Both the position numbers and the translations under genes were made by a program. This document shows, one piece after another, positions 6,823-14,087 of a DNA stretch of 14,087 nucleotides (position 1 is the stretch's first letter; every line of letters starts with the position of its first letter). Source of the stretch: Nocardioides sp. (lineage in GTDB: Bacteria; Actinomycetota; Actinomycetes; Propionibacteriales; Nocardioidaceae); the NCBI GenBank assembly GCA_023252065.1, contig JAHEXO010000005.1:2021-16107 (forward strand), given 5' to 3'. The notes beneath the pieces were generated by a model. The model saw only the letters and a program-made list of their open reading frames with translations. It had not been told where the DNA came from and searched no databases.

Positions 6823-7745
6823 TGCTCGACGACGCGCTCCTCGCCGACTGGTGCCTGCGTCACTTGGGTGCGCCGGTCGAGCGGGTGCTCTTCCGCTCCG
6901 GGTTCCTCTCCGAGGTGGTGGGGGTCGAGCTGTCGAGTGGCCTGCGGGCCGTGGTGAAGGCGCGACCGTTCGAGCCTCGGCTCACGGCCTGCCTGCAGGT
7001 GCAGGCCGAGCTGGCTCGCGCGGGCTTCCCGTGCCCCGAGCCCCTGACCGAGGTGACGCGGGTGCACGGTCTGGCGCTCACGGCCGAGACGGAGGTGTCC
7101 AGCGGCAGTCCCCTGCCCACCGAGGCGGGCGCGGCGCCCTTCGCTGCCCTTCTCGCTCGGCTGATCGCCTCGGCGCCCGCCCCGGCCGCCGTCCCCGACC
7201 TGACGCCCTCGCCGCCGTGGACGGCCTGGGACCACCCCGGACGACGACTGTGGCCCGACCTCGACGAGCACGGCCAGGACCTCAATCTCGTCGGCGGCCC
7301 CGAGTGGGTCGACGACGTCGCTCGTCGGGTGCGAGAGCGGCTGACCTCGACGGGGGCGCGGGTGTGTGTCGGCCACGGTGACTGGGAGGCCCAGAACATC
7401 CGATGGACCGGCCGCGACGCAGTGGTCGTCCACGACTGGGACAGCGTCATCGCCCAGCCCGAGACCGCGGTCGTGGGCCTGGCCGCTGCCATGTGGCCCC
7501 GCGAGGAGGGGCCGGACGTGGGCACCGCCTCGGTGGAGCAGACGGCGGACTTCATCGCCGGCTACCAGGTCCATGCAGGGCGGGAGTGGTCCCTGTCGGA
7601 GACTCGGGACGCCTGGGCTGCGGGGCTGTGGCTTCGGCTCGTCTACGCCAAGCAGGACGTGGCCGAGGGCGGGCGGGAGCAGGTGGACCGCCTCGCCACG
7701 GAGATCGACGAACGGCTCGACCGTGCTGGGATGGAGCGTGCCTGA
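6822..7745 (+). CDS. Aminoglycoside phosphotransferase (APH)-fold kinase, first of a pair
   Basis: This 307-residue cytoplasmic protein has the eukaryotic-kinase-like fold of the APH/choline kinase superfamily. K46 (RAVVKARPF) is the likely ATP-binding lysine. The catalytic loop is GHGDWEAQNI with D187 and N192, and the metal site is HDWDS with D205 (the usual DFD region). The N-lobe is compact and the C-lobe ends in an acidic/basic helix (DRLATEIDERLDRAG). Family members phosphorylate small molecules: antibiotics, choline, sugars such as methylthioribose, or homoserine. The substrate cannot be told from sequence alone, so resistance should not be assumed. It starts at GTG 6822 without a ribosome site (see the possible -10 element). 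Its end overlaps the second kinase by 8 bases, so the two are surely co-transcribed. Confidence 0.85.
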   Translation: MLDDALLADWCLRHLGAPVERVLFRSGFLSEVVGVELSSGLRAVVKARPFEPRLTACLQVQAELARAGFPCPEPLTEVTRVHGLALTAETEVSSGSPLPTEAGAAPFAALLARLIASAPAPAAVPDLTPSPPWTAWDHPGRRLWPDLDEHGQDLNLVGGPEWVDDVARRVRERLTSTGARVCVGHGDWEAQNIRWTGRDAVVVHDWDSVIAQPETAVVGLAAAMWPREEGPDVGTASVEQTADFIAGYQVHAGREWSLSETRDAWAAGLWLRLVYAKQDVAEGGREQVDRLATEIDERLDRAGMERA

Positions 7746-8745
7746 GGTGCAGCTGCCGACCGTGGAGATGCTGTGGGAGTCGCAGGACCCCGGCCGAGCG
7801 CTCGAGGAGCGGTTCGGCTTCGCGGACGCCGGGTCGGCCGGCGGCTGGGTGGCCGCCATGCTGCAGGACCACTGGGGCATCCGGATCGGTGCCTGCGAGC
7901 GGATCGTGATCAGCGACCGCAACGCGCTGGCCTGGGTCACGGCTCCGTCCGGTCGGCTGGTGGCGAAGTGGTCGGTCGCGCCCGCGCGGTTCCCGCGCCT
8001 GTCGCAGGTGGCCGAGCTCACCCGGTGGCTGGACGGCCTCGGGCTACCGGTGTCAGCCCCGGTGCCTGCCGCGGACGGCTGTCTTCAGGTGGAGCTCGAG
8101 GGCGTCTGGCTGTGTCTCCAGCGCGTCGTACCGGGCGAGCTCCTCGATGTAGGGCATCCCGGCCAGGTGTGGGCCGCCGGCGTGGTCCTGGCCCGGCTCC
8201 ACCACGCTCTCGCGGACTACCCGGGCACCGACCGGATCGTCCCACCGGACGAACGGCCGGAGCCCTTGCCCGCTCGCATCAGAGGCTGGCTCGGCTCGGC
8301 CGGCGAGCAGGTGCCCGAGACGGGCCGCACCACCTTGCGGCGGCTCGTGGACGACGCGCCGCTGGACCTGCTGGCCACACAGCTGGTCCACGGCGACTAC
8401 CGCTCGGCGAACATCCTGTGCACCGGCGCCGAGGTCGCCGCCGTCCTCGACTTCGAGGAAGCCAGGCTCGACCCCTGCATCGACGAGCTGGCGCGGTCGG
8501 CCGTCATGCTCGGGACGCGTTTCCGGGACTGGGGGCCGGTCACGAGCGACGTGCATGAGAGGTTCCGCGCGGGTTACGAGTCCGTACGCCGGTTGACCGC
8601 GCCCGAGGCGAGCTGGTGGGACACCCTCGTGCTCTGGTACTCGCTGGTGCTTCTGCCGACCGACGCGCTCCGGGCATCACCCGCCGCTGTCGACCCTCGC
8701 CCACCGCCCGCCGAGGCGAGCTCCTGCGGCGACGATGCCCCCTGA
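7738..8745 (+). CDS. APH-fold kinase, second of a pair
   Basis: This 335-residue kinase of the APH superfamily is clearly distinct from its upstream neighbour. K77 (RLVAKWSV) is the likely ATP lysine, VHGDYRSANIL is the catalytic loop with D220 and N225, and LDFEEA with D238 is the metal site. FLQR-like hinge residues are seen at LCLQRVVPGE. GTG 7738 is chosen because GGGATGGAG lies just before it and it overlaps the previous stop by 8 bases; GTG 7747 is an alternative. The last ~22 residues (SPAAVDPRPPPAEASSCGDDAP) are proline-rich and unlike the fold. They coincide with the tail of a convergent minus-strand gene, so they may be a recent extension after a lost stop. The substrate is unknown. 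Pairing suggests the two kinases serve one pathway. Confidence 0.85.
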   Translation: MPEVQLPTVEMLWESQDPGRALEERFGFADAGSAGGWVAAMLQDHWGIRIGACERIVISDRNALAWVTAPSGRLVAKWSVAPARFPRLSQVAELTRWLDGLGLPVSAPVPAADGCLQVELEGVWLCLQRVVPGELLDVGHPGQVWAAGVVLARLHHALADYPGTDRIVPPDERPEPLPARIRGWLGSAGEQVPETGRTTLRRLVDDAPLDLLATQLVHGDYRSANILCTGAEVAAVLDFEEARLDPCIDELARSAVMLGTRFRDWGPVTSDVHERFRAGYESVRRLTAPEASWWDTLVLWYSLVLLPTDALRASPAAVDPRPPPAEASSCGDDAP

Positions 8746-8919
8746 CGACACCACCGCCCCCACCAGGCTCCAGGGGTGGTCGGGCCGGGCACAGGGCGAT
8801 GGCTCGACCACGACACTCGTCTCGCGAGCGAGGGTGTGGCCTCGACGGCGGCCCCGGTACAGCAGCACGGCCGTACTGATGCAGCCGACCGCCACCCAGA
8901 AGATGACCCACTCCACCAC
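8677..8919 (-). CDS. Small single-pass membrane protein
   Basis: This hypothetical protein of about 80 residues opens with one strong transmembrane helix (VEWVIFWVAVGCISTAVLLY) followed by a basic stop-transfer patch, RGRRRG. A second weaker hydrophobic stretch, WSLVGAVVSSGGIVAAGA, could be a second helix. I do not recognise a family. The GTG at 8919 follows AAGGGGCGG on the minus strand; an ATG at 8952 that overlaps the methyltransferase end is the alternative. It lies 16 bases after the methyltransferase stop, so it is probably in the same transcript. Its last 69 bases are antisense to the tail of the second kinase. The helix, basic patch and ribosome site support it; its length and overlap leave doubt. 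Confidence 0.55.
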   Translation of the reverse strand: MVEWVIFWVAVGCISTAVLLYRGRRRGHTLARETSVVVEPSPCARPDHPWSLVGAVVSSGGIVAAGARLGGRWARVDSGG

Positions 8920-8935
8920 GCGTCCGCCCCTTGTC

Positions 8936-9697
8936 TCAGCCAGCCACGACATACGCCGCGGAGCTGGGGAGCCTCAGCATCCCGTCGACGGAGATGCGCG
9001 ACGTGGCCTGTCGGAATGCTCTCTCAGCTGCACACTGCACGTCGGCTGTCTGGGCCACGAACGTCTGACCGATCGTCGCCACGCCCCCGGCGACGCCGGC
9101 CCAGAGCGCGTCGACCGAGATGTGCCAGTCCCACGTCAGCTGGGTGGCGATGATCGTCTGCAGACCCGCTACCTCGGCAAGGCCCGCGAGCCCGTCGACC
9201 GACCGTTCGAAGTCGAGCGTAGGGTCCAGGCGTTGCCCTGGGACCGGGATGACTCCCGCCGAGCCGAAGACGTCGCGGAGCAACGCGGCCCAGGGAGGCG
9301 AGTCCGAGGTCCAGATCGTTGCGCCCATCCGCCCTCCTGGTCGCAGTACGCGTGCCAACTCGCTCATGGCCGCCCGAGGGTCGTCCACGTGGTTGATCAC
9401 GAAGTTGGCCGTCACGGCATCGAACCGATCGTCCCCGAAGGGCAGATCGGGAAGGGAGGCCTCGATCACCGATCCGGGTACGGCGGTCGCGGACATGGCG
9501 GCCATGTCAGGGTCCGCGTCCACCGCCACCGCCACTCGACCCATCGCGGCCGCACGTCGGGCCAGCGCACCGGTCCCCGACCCGACATCGAGAAGATCCC
9601 GACCCGACGCATCGGCGAGCAGTCGCTCGACTGTGCCTTCACAGAGCGACGCGAAGGAAATCCGGTACGCCTCGGACACGCCGTTCCACCTGCTCAC
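8936..9697 (-). CDS. Class I SAM-dependent methyltransferase
   Basis: This 253-residue soluble protein has the Rossmann methyltransferase motifs in order: LLDVGSGTG at residues 35-43 (SAM glycine loop), the acidic end of strand 2 at D60 (VAVDAD), LPFGDDRFDAVTANFVINHV around 85-104, and LARVLRPGGRMGATIW around 114-129. This is the Methyltransf_11 layout typical of UbiE-like and small-molecule methyltransferases. The C-terminal part (GVATIGQTFVAQTADVQ onward) is probably the substrate cap; the substrate is unknown. The start at GTG 9697 gives a normal N-terminus, but the upstream ribosome site is poor. Transcription appears to continue into the small membrane protein gene 16 bases downstream. 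The gene 83 bases upstream points the same way and could share the transcript. Confidence 0.87.
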   Translation of the reverse strand: MSRWNGVSEAYRISFASLCEGTVERLLADASGRDLLDVGSGTGALARRAAAMGRVAVAVDADPDMAAMSATAVPGSVIEASLPDLPFGDDRFDAVTANFVINHVDDPRAAMSELARVLRPGGRMGATIWTSDSPPWAALLRDVFGSAGVIPVPGQRLDPTLDFERSVDGLAGLAEVAGLQTIIATQLTWDWHISVDALWAGVAGGVATIGQTFVAQTADVQCAAERAFRQATSRISVDGMLRLPSSAAYVVAG

Positions 9698-9780
9698 ACG
9701 GGTAGCGAACCAGACGTGCTCACGTGCACCACCCTCGTGCCACCCCTCAGCGCACGTGGGTGCGGCTCACCGGCGAGGAT

Positions 9781-10122
9781 TCAGGACGCGTCGGCCTGGT
9801 CGTAGGCGACCCACCGCGCGCCGTACCGGATGCCCTCGGCGACGGCCCCGATGAGGCTCAGCGCGGCGGCGATGCCGATGCACACGAACCCGAGGAAGGC
9901 CAGGGTCGATCCCAGGGCGACCCCGACTCCGCCCGCGACGCCGAGGCAGAAGCCCACCATGATCAGGTTCCACGGGCTCGTCTCCGGCTTCCGGGGCCGA
10001 GCCTCGCGGCGGTGGTGCGTGGACCCCGCGCTCGACGGCGGCAGCGACCGTCGCCCTTTCGGCGAGGTCTGGATCGGCGGCAGCGCCGCCTCTTCTTCGA
10101 TGGTTCTGGTTGTCGTGCTCAT
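9781..10122 (-). CDS. Small membrane protein with disordered N-terminus
   Basis: This 113-residue protein has a flexible, polar first half (residues 1-50, rich in T, S, P, R and K) and two adjacent transmembrane helices. These are at about 52-72 (NLIMVGFCLGVAGGVGVALG) and 74-97 (LAFLGFVCIGIAAALSLIGA), followed by a short tail GIRYGARWVAYDQADAS. The glycine-rich helices suggest close packing or oligomerisation. No family is recognised. The start ATG 10122 follows GGGGAGAG on the minus strand; a longer frame from 10188 adds only arginine-rich translation without a better site. It is divergent from the PadR operon across 278 bases and lies upstream of the methyltransferase on the same strand. 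Confidence 0.72.
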   Translation of the reverse strand: MSTTTRTIEEEAALPPIQTSPKGRRSLPPSSAGSTHHRREARPRKPETSPWNLIMVGFCLGVAGGVGVALGSTLAFLGFVCIGIAAALSLIGAVAEGIRYGARWVAYDQADAS

Positions 10123-10326
10123 GGCTCTCCCCGGGGGTAGGTCTGACGGCGGGCAGGTCCGCAGCCGAAACCGTGTGCGCCGCTCCATGAATGAGACGGG
10201 GTTTTACCACCGACGTGACGTGACGGGCGGGCTCGGTCTCGCGCGTTCACGCACACGCCGACGGCCCCGGCGGGTGTGCAGGCGGGGTGTGGGGCGCGGC
10301 GTCGAGCAAGCCGACCGCGGTGCGGC

Positions 10327-10354
10327 TTGCACGCCCGCTATTCAGTGATACTAT
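10327..10354 (+). promoter_or_regulatory. Predicted promoter of the padR operon
   Basis: TTGCAC (10327-10332) as -35 and TACTAT (10349-10354) as -10 are separated by 16 bases and resemble a main sigma factor promoter. This patch is locally AT-rich against a very GC-rich background. The transcript would start near 10361, inside the operator repeats, leaving a leader of about 40 bases before the PadR start codon. Confidence 0.55.
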
Positions 10355-10377
10355 CTACCAGTAGTCAGTGACACTGA
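10342..10377. promoter_or_regulatory. Probable PadR operator (repeated TCAGTGAYACT)
   Basis: TCAGTGATACT at 10342-10352 is repeated as TCAGTGACACT at 10365-10375 (10 of 11 identical, 23 bases apart, about two helix turns). The second copy is part of a perfect inverted repeat, TCAGTG-A-CACTGA, at 10365-10377. The first copy covers the predicted -10 and the second covers the predicted transcription start and leader. PadR proteins usually bind such palindromes next to their own gene and repress it, so autorepression is the likely logic. Binding itself is inferred. Confidence 0.6.
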
Positions 10378-10400
10378 GTAGACGAAGGGAGGTGGGTCCG

Positions 10401-10730
10401 ATGGGCAAGCAGACGACCGAGATGCTCAAGGGCACGCTGGAGGGCATCGTGCTCGCGATCCTGTCCGGTCGGCCCGCCTACGGCTACGAGATCACGGCCT
10501 GGCTGCGCGAGCAGGGCTTCTCCGACATCGCGGAGGGCACCGTCTACGCGCTGCTGATCAGGATCGAGCAGCGCGGTCTCGTCGACGTGGAGAAGGTCCC
10601 GTCCGAGAAGGGCCCGCCGCGCAAGGTCTACACGCTCAACGCTCAAGGACAGCAGTACCTCGACGAGTTCTGGAGGACCTGGAGCTTCCTCTCAGAACGC
10701 CTCGGACAGCTCCGCGAAGGAGGCCGATAG
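10401..10730 (+). CDS. PadR family transcriptional regulator
   Basis: This 109-residue repressor has the winged-helix fold of the short (PadR-s2) class. Hallmarks are AILSGRPAYGYEI (residues 19-31), the recognition helix EGTVYALLIRIEQRGLV (45-61), the wing region VPSEKGPPRKVYTLN (66-80), and a single C-terminal dimerisation helix from about 84 to 104. ATG 10401 is preceded by GAAGGGAGG and is the first start that leaves the N-terminus family-like; a GTG at 10368 lies within the operator. The gene heads the operon, 2 bases before the DUF1048 gene. Family members of this type sense drugs or other hydrophobic compounds and control adjacent exporters. The effector here is unknown. Confidence 0.93.
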   Translation: MGKQTTEMLKGTLEGIVLAILSGRPAYGYEITAWLREQGFSDIAEGTVYALLIRIEQRGLVDVEKVPSEKGPPRKVYTLNAQGQQYLDEFWRTWSFLSERLGQLREGGR

Positions 10731-10732
10731 AC

Positions 10733-11115
10733 ATGGCCGCAAAGTGGTTCGAGCTGGTCACCGGCTCGCTCGATCAGAAGAAGCACTACCGGCAGTACGT
10801 CGCGCGCATCGACGCCCTGCCCGAGCCCTACGACGCGGTCGCGAAGGCTCTCCAGCGATACCTCACCTTCTACGGCGGCATCGTCGACGGTGAGACCTCG
10901 CTGAAGATGCTCAGTGACTTCGTCGACCTCTGGGAGCGCGCGGCGGCCGACGGTACGTCGGTGCGCGCGATCGTCGGGGACGACCCGGTCGAGTTCGCGG
11001 AGGCCTTCGCCGACGCCTACTCGGGCCGGCAGTGGATCGACAAGGAGCGGGCGCGCCTGGTCAAGGCGGTCGCCGCGGTCGAGGCGGTCGAGGACGCCGA
11101 GCGAGGTGAGCGGGG

Positions 11116-11119
<4 letters not shown>
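10733..11119 (+). CDS. DUF1048 family protein
   Basis: This 128-residue soluble, mostly helical protein starts MAAKWFELVTGSLDQKKHYRQY and contains LPEPYDAVAKALQRYLTFYG and DPVEFAEAFADAYSGRQWIDKERARL. These patterns I associate with DUF1048, a domain found almost exclusively beside PadR regulators and ABC exporters. It has no signal peptide or membrane segment. The biochemical role is not established. A DUF1048 protein could help the regulator sense its ligand or act on the transporter, but both ideas are inference from context. Its ribosome site GAAGGAGG lies inside the end of padR, and its stop overlaps the ATPase start (ATGA), which means tight translational coupling across the operon. Confidence 0.82.
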
Positions 11120-11918
<799 letters not shown>

Positions 11919-11922
<4 letters not shown>

Positions 11923-12680
11923 CCAGCCACTTCTTCGGCGACACCGCCGTCCTGCTCGGACGGTCGCTGCGTCACATCACGCGCAGCCTCGACACCGTCC
12001 TCACGGTCGCGATCATGCCGATCGCCCTCATGCTGATGTTCGTCTACGTCTTCGGCGGTGCGATCGACACCGGGTCGCAGCACTACGTGGACTACCTGCT
12101 GCCCGGCATCCTGCTGATCACCATCGCGACCGGCATCTCCTACACGGCGTACCGCCTCTTCATGGACCTCAAGAGCGGGATCTTCGAGAGGTTCCAGTCG
12201 ATGCCGATCGCACGCTCGAGCATGCTCTGGGCGCACGTGCTGACCTCGGTGGTCTCCACCCTCGTCTCGGTCGTGCTGGTCGTGCTGGTCGCCGTCCTGA
12301 TGGGGTTCCGGTCGTCGGCCGGCGTGCTGGCCTGGCTGGCTGTCGCGGGCATCCTCGTGCTGTTCACCCTGGCCCTGACCTGGCTCGCCGTCATCGCCGG
12401 CCTGTCCGCGAAGACGTTGGACGGCGCGGGCGCGTTCTCCTACCCGCTGATCTTCCTGCCGTTCGTCAGCTCGGCCTTCGTGCTCACCCGGACGATGCCC
12501 GGCCCGGTGCGGTTCTTCGCCGACCACCAGCCGGTGACCTCGATCGTCAACACCGTCCGTGAGCTGCTCAGCCAGCAGCCGGTCGGCGCCGACCTCTGGC
12601 TCGCCCTCGCCTGGTGCCTCGGTCTCCTGGTCGCCGCCTACGCCCTCGCCATGGCGGCCTACCACCGCAGGTTCGCCTGA
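11919..12680 (+). CDS. ABC-2 type transporter permease
   Basis: This 253-residue membrane subunit belongs to the DrrB/ABC-2 class. Six helices are predicted at about residues 25-47, 57-77, 104-128, 134-160, 170-190 and 226-248. The cytoplasmic coupling segment FERFQSMPIARS (89-100) and the HQPVTSIVNTVRELL stretch before the last helix are characteristic of ABC-2 exporters. Two permeases would pair with two copies of the ATPase. ATG 11919 overlaps the ATPase stop (ATGA) and follows GGGAGGGA, so subunit amounts are coupled. It is the last gene of the operon. I see no convincing terminator in the 154 bases that follow; the AGGCC...GGCCT match there is weak. Confidence 0.93.
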
Positions 12681-12752
12681 GGCCGGCTCCCGACGACGCG
12701 TGGCCTGAGTTCGGGTGCTGTCAGGTTGCTGGTGGTGCGCCGACCGGCCGGT

Positions 12753-12774
12753 GTTCAGGTGGCGTTCATGTCCA
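12753..12774 (+). promoter_or_regulatory. Possible PHO-box-like direct repeat upstream of sulfotransferase
   Basis: GTTCAGGTGGC (12753-12763) is followed at exactly 11 bases by GTTCATGTCCA (12764-12774). Streptomyces PhoP operators consist of 11-base direct repeats whose conserved core is GTTCA, so the cores and phase match while the outer positions match poorly. A perfect palindrome ACCGGCCGGT (12743-12752) abuts it. A loose -10 (CAGTAT, 12789-12794) lies downstream. The PhoP assignment is a hypothesis; chance is a real alternative. Confidence 0.3.
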
Positions 12775-12834
12775 CGCTCTTACGTTGCCAGTATGGGTAG
12801 TCGCGAGGGACAGTCGTAGGGCTCGGCGAGTCCC

Positions 12835-13950
12835 GTGAGGCGTCGCTGCATCCTTCACGTCGGAGTGCCGAAGACCGGCACGACGCACCTCCAGGACGTC
12901 TTGTGGGGATCGACCCCGCAGCTGCGGGAGCAGGGGTTCCGCATGGCGATGGGGAGCGTCGACGACCACTTCTTCCTCACGCTGGCCCTGCGGACCAGGC
13001 TCGACCCTGCGGTCGACTCGCCCGAGGCCCTCGACGTCGTACGACGTCTGCGCCGTGACGTCCACAGCTCACGGCCCGAGCACCTGATCGTCTCGCACGA
13101 GCTCCTCGCCCCGGTCTCGCAGGGCCACATCGACGAGCTGATGGACCTGCTCGGCGATCTCGAGGTGCACGTCGTGGTGACCGCTCGCGATCTCGCCCGC
13201 CAGATCCCCGCCGAGTGGCAGCAGCAGGTCAAGACCCGGGCCCAGGCGCCGTACTTCCGGTTCGTGGACCGAGTGGTGAGCGGTCAGAACGACGCCTTCT
13301 GGTCGGCCCAGGACCTGGCCGCGGTGGCCGGTCGTTGGGGCCGCGGTCTGCCGCCGGAACGGGTGCACATCGTCACCGTGCCTCCTGCGGGCTCACCGCG
13401 CGAGGTGCTGCTCGCCAGGTTCTGCGACGCCGTCGGGCTGAGCCCGGACGGCCTGAACCTGGAGCGGGCGCGACTCAACGAGTCCATCGGCTTCGAGCAG
13501 ACCGAGCTCCTGCGCCGGGTCAACATCGCCCTCGGTGACCGTCTCCCGCACGTGAGGAGCGGCTACGGCGGCACCGTGAAGTTCGGGTTCGCCGAGCAGG
13601 TGCTCGCGCAGCAGGTAGCGCGACAGCGGCTCCGGCTGCCGCAGCAGTACTGGGGCTGGTGCATCGGCGCGGCGAAGGAGATGGTGGTGCATCTCGAGCA
13701 CGCCGGGTACGCCGTGCACGGCGACCTCGACGACCTCATCCCGCATCCCGCCGGTGCCGCCGAGCCCTACCGTCCGACCGATGCCGAGGTGGCCGCGGCA
13801 GCAGTGGAGGCGATCGCGACCATGCTCGACGAGCAGCACTCACGCGAGCTCCGGGCCGGGCGACGCCACCACGTCATGGAGGGCGCGGCGAGGCTGACCC
13901 GCGGCGTACGACGATCGGTCGGGCGCGCGGCCAGGAGGATCGGTGCCTGA
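12835..13950 (+). CDS. Sulfotransferase family protein
   Basis: This 371-residue cytoplasmic enzyme probably transfers sulfate from PAPS. The N-terminal VGVPKTGTTHLQ (P12-K13-T14-G15-T16-T17) is the 5'-phosphosulfate-binding loop, and VIVSHELLAP-type and VVVTARDLARQIPAEW (near residues 110-125) segments fit the second PAPS-binding strand and helix of P-loop sulfotransferases. The C-terminus is very basic (RLTRGVRRSVGRAARRIGA) and may sit near the membrane or bind a polyanionic partner. An in-frame TAG at 12817 means GTG 12835 is the only plausible start, though its ribosome site (GGCGAG) is weak. The gene overlaps the following glycosyltransferase by 8 bases, so a carbohydrate acceptor, such as a cell-surface polysaccharide or glycolipid, is likely. 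The acceptor itself is not shown by the sequence. Confidence 0.82.
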   Translation: MRRRCILHVGVPKTGTTHLQDVLWGSTPQLREQGFRMAMGSVDDHFFLTLALRTRLDPAVDSPEALDVVRRLRRDVHSSRPEHLIVSHELLAPVSQGHIDELMDLLGDLEVHVVVTARDLARQIPAEWQQQVKTRAQAPYFRFVDRVVSGQNDAFWSAQDLAAVAGRWGRGLPPERVHIVTVPPAGSPREVLLARFCDAVGLSPDGLNLERARLNESIGFEQTELLRRVNIALGDRLPHVRSGYGGTVKFGFAEQVLAQQVARQRLRLPQQYWGWCIGAAKEMVVHLEHAGYAVHGDLDDLIPHPAGAAEPYRPTDAEVAAAAVEAIATMLDEQHSRELRAGRRHHVMEGAARLTRGVRRSVGRAARRIGA

Positions 13951-14087
13951 GGCCGGCTCGACTCGGGTGTGGGCGGAGGTCGGGGGCGCCGATCCCACCA
14001 CGGACCGGGTCCACTTCCTGATGTACGACGCGACCGGGTACGGCGGTGTCGCCCGGACCGTCACCCGACTGGCCGGGCACCTCGCAG
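13943..14087 (+). CDS. Glycosyltransferase, N-terminal fragment (cut by window end)
   Basis: The frame opening at GTG 13943 stays open to the window edge (48 codons). It reads VPEAGSTRVWAEVGG, then VHFLMYDATGYGGVARTVT and RLAGHLA. The hydrophobic strand followed by a glycine-rich turn and a helix is the N-terminal signature of GT-B glycosyltransferases of the GT4 type (compare the usual YxxxxGGVxxxxxxLA). A strong ribosome site, AGGAGG at 13933-13938, lies inside the end of the sulfotransferase gene, with an 8-base overlap of the two genes. It probably adds a sugar from a nucleotide donor to a surface glycan that the sulfotransferase also modifies. Donor and acceptor cannot be told from this fragment. 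Confidence 0.72.
   Translation, partial: MPEAGSTRVWAEVGGADPTTDRVHFLMYDATGYGGVARTVTRLAGHLA

Noticed and set aside
6690..8021. Long N-terminal extension of the peptidase E-like frame
   Set aside because: The extra 443 residues are antisense to the kinases and look like translated noise. ATG 6689 has a good ribosome site and the right family length.
12680..12706. AGGCC...GGCCT as terminator of the PadR operon
   Set aside because: Only a 5-bp stem with a 17-base loop and no T-run; too weak to call.

Overview
The window is very GC-rich, with G/C-dominated third codon positions, frequent GTG starts and Actinobacteria-type protein families. It most resembles a Nocardioides-like member of the Propionibacteriales. 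That assignment rests on protein style and on an intergenic repeat I associate with such genomes, not on a marker gene. I see no rRNA, tRNA, CRISPR array, insertion sequence or phage integrase.

Layout. (1) 1-300 holds the remains of a surface or secreted protein domain that can only be read by changing frame twice. It is followed by a gene-free stretch (301-666) with a hairpin-forming repeat. (2) 667-3736 is a two-gene unit: a full-length bifunctional aldehyde/alcohol dehydrogenase (adhE) overlapped by a small SRPBCC (START-like) protein. (3) A small four-helix membrane protein on the minus strand converges on it, and diverges from a secreted formylglycine-type sulfatase (4287-6005). (4) A peptidase E-like serine hydrolase (minus) is divergent from two tandem, overlapping aminoglycoside-phosphotransferase-fold kinases (6822-8745). 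(5) Three minus-strand genes follow: a small membrane protein, a SAM methyltransferase and a two-helix membrane protein. (6) 10401-12680 is a tightly coupled four-gene operon: PadR regulator, DUF1048 protein, DrrA-like ABC ATPase and ABC-2 permease. Repeat sequences that look like a PadR operator overlap its promoter. (7) The right end starts a cell-surface glycan locus: a sulfotransferase overlapping a glycosyltransferase that is cut off by the window edge.

How it fits together. AdhE interconverts acetyl-CoA and ethanol, and its coupled SRPBCC partner has no obvious known role there. The PadR operon looks like a self-regulated drug or lipid exporter whose expression is released when PadR senses a ligand. 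The sulfatase and the sulfotransferase imply that this organism handles sulfate esters, probably on glycans, both by removal outside the cell and by addition during synthesis. Nothing here is clearly a new defence or mobile system. The less ordinary points are the AdhE-SRPBCC coupling, the sulfotransferase-glycosyltransferase start with a possible PHO-box-like repeat upstream, the twin kinases with a possibly leaderless start, and the operator layout of the PadR operon.
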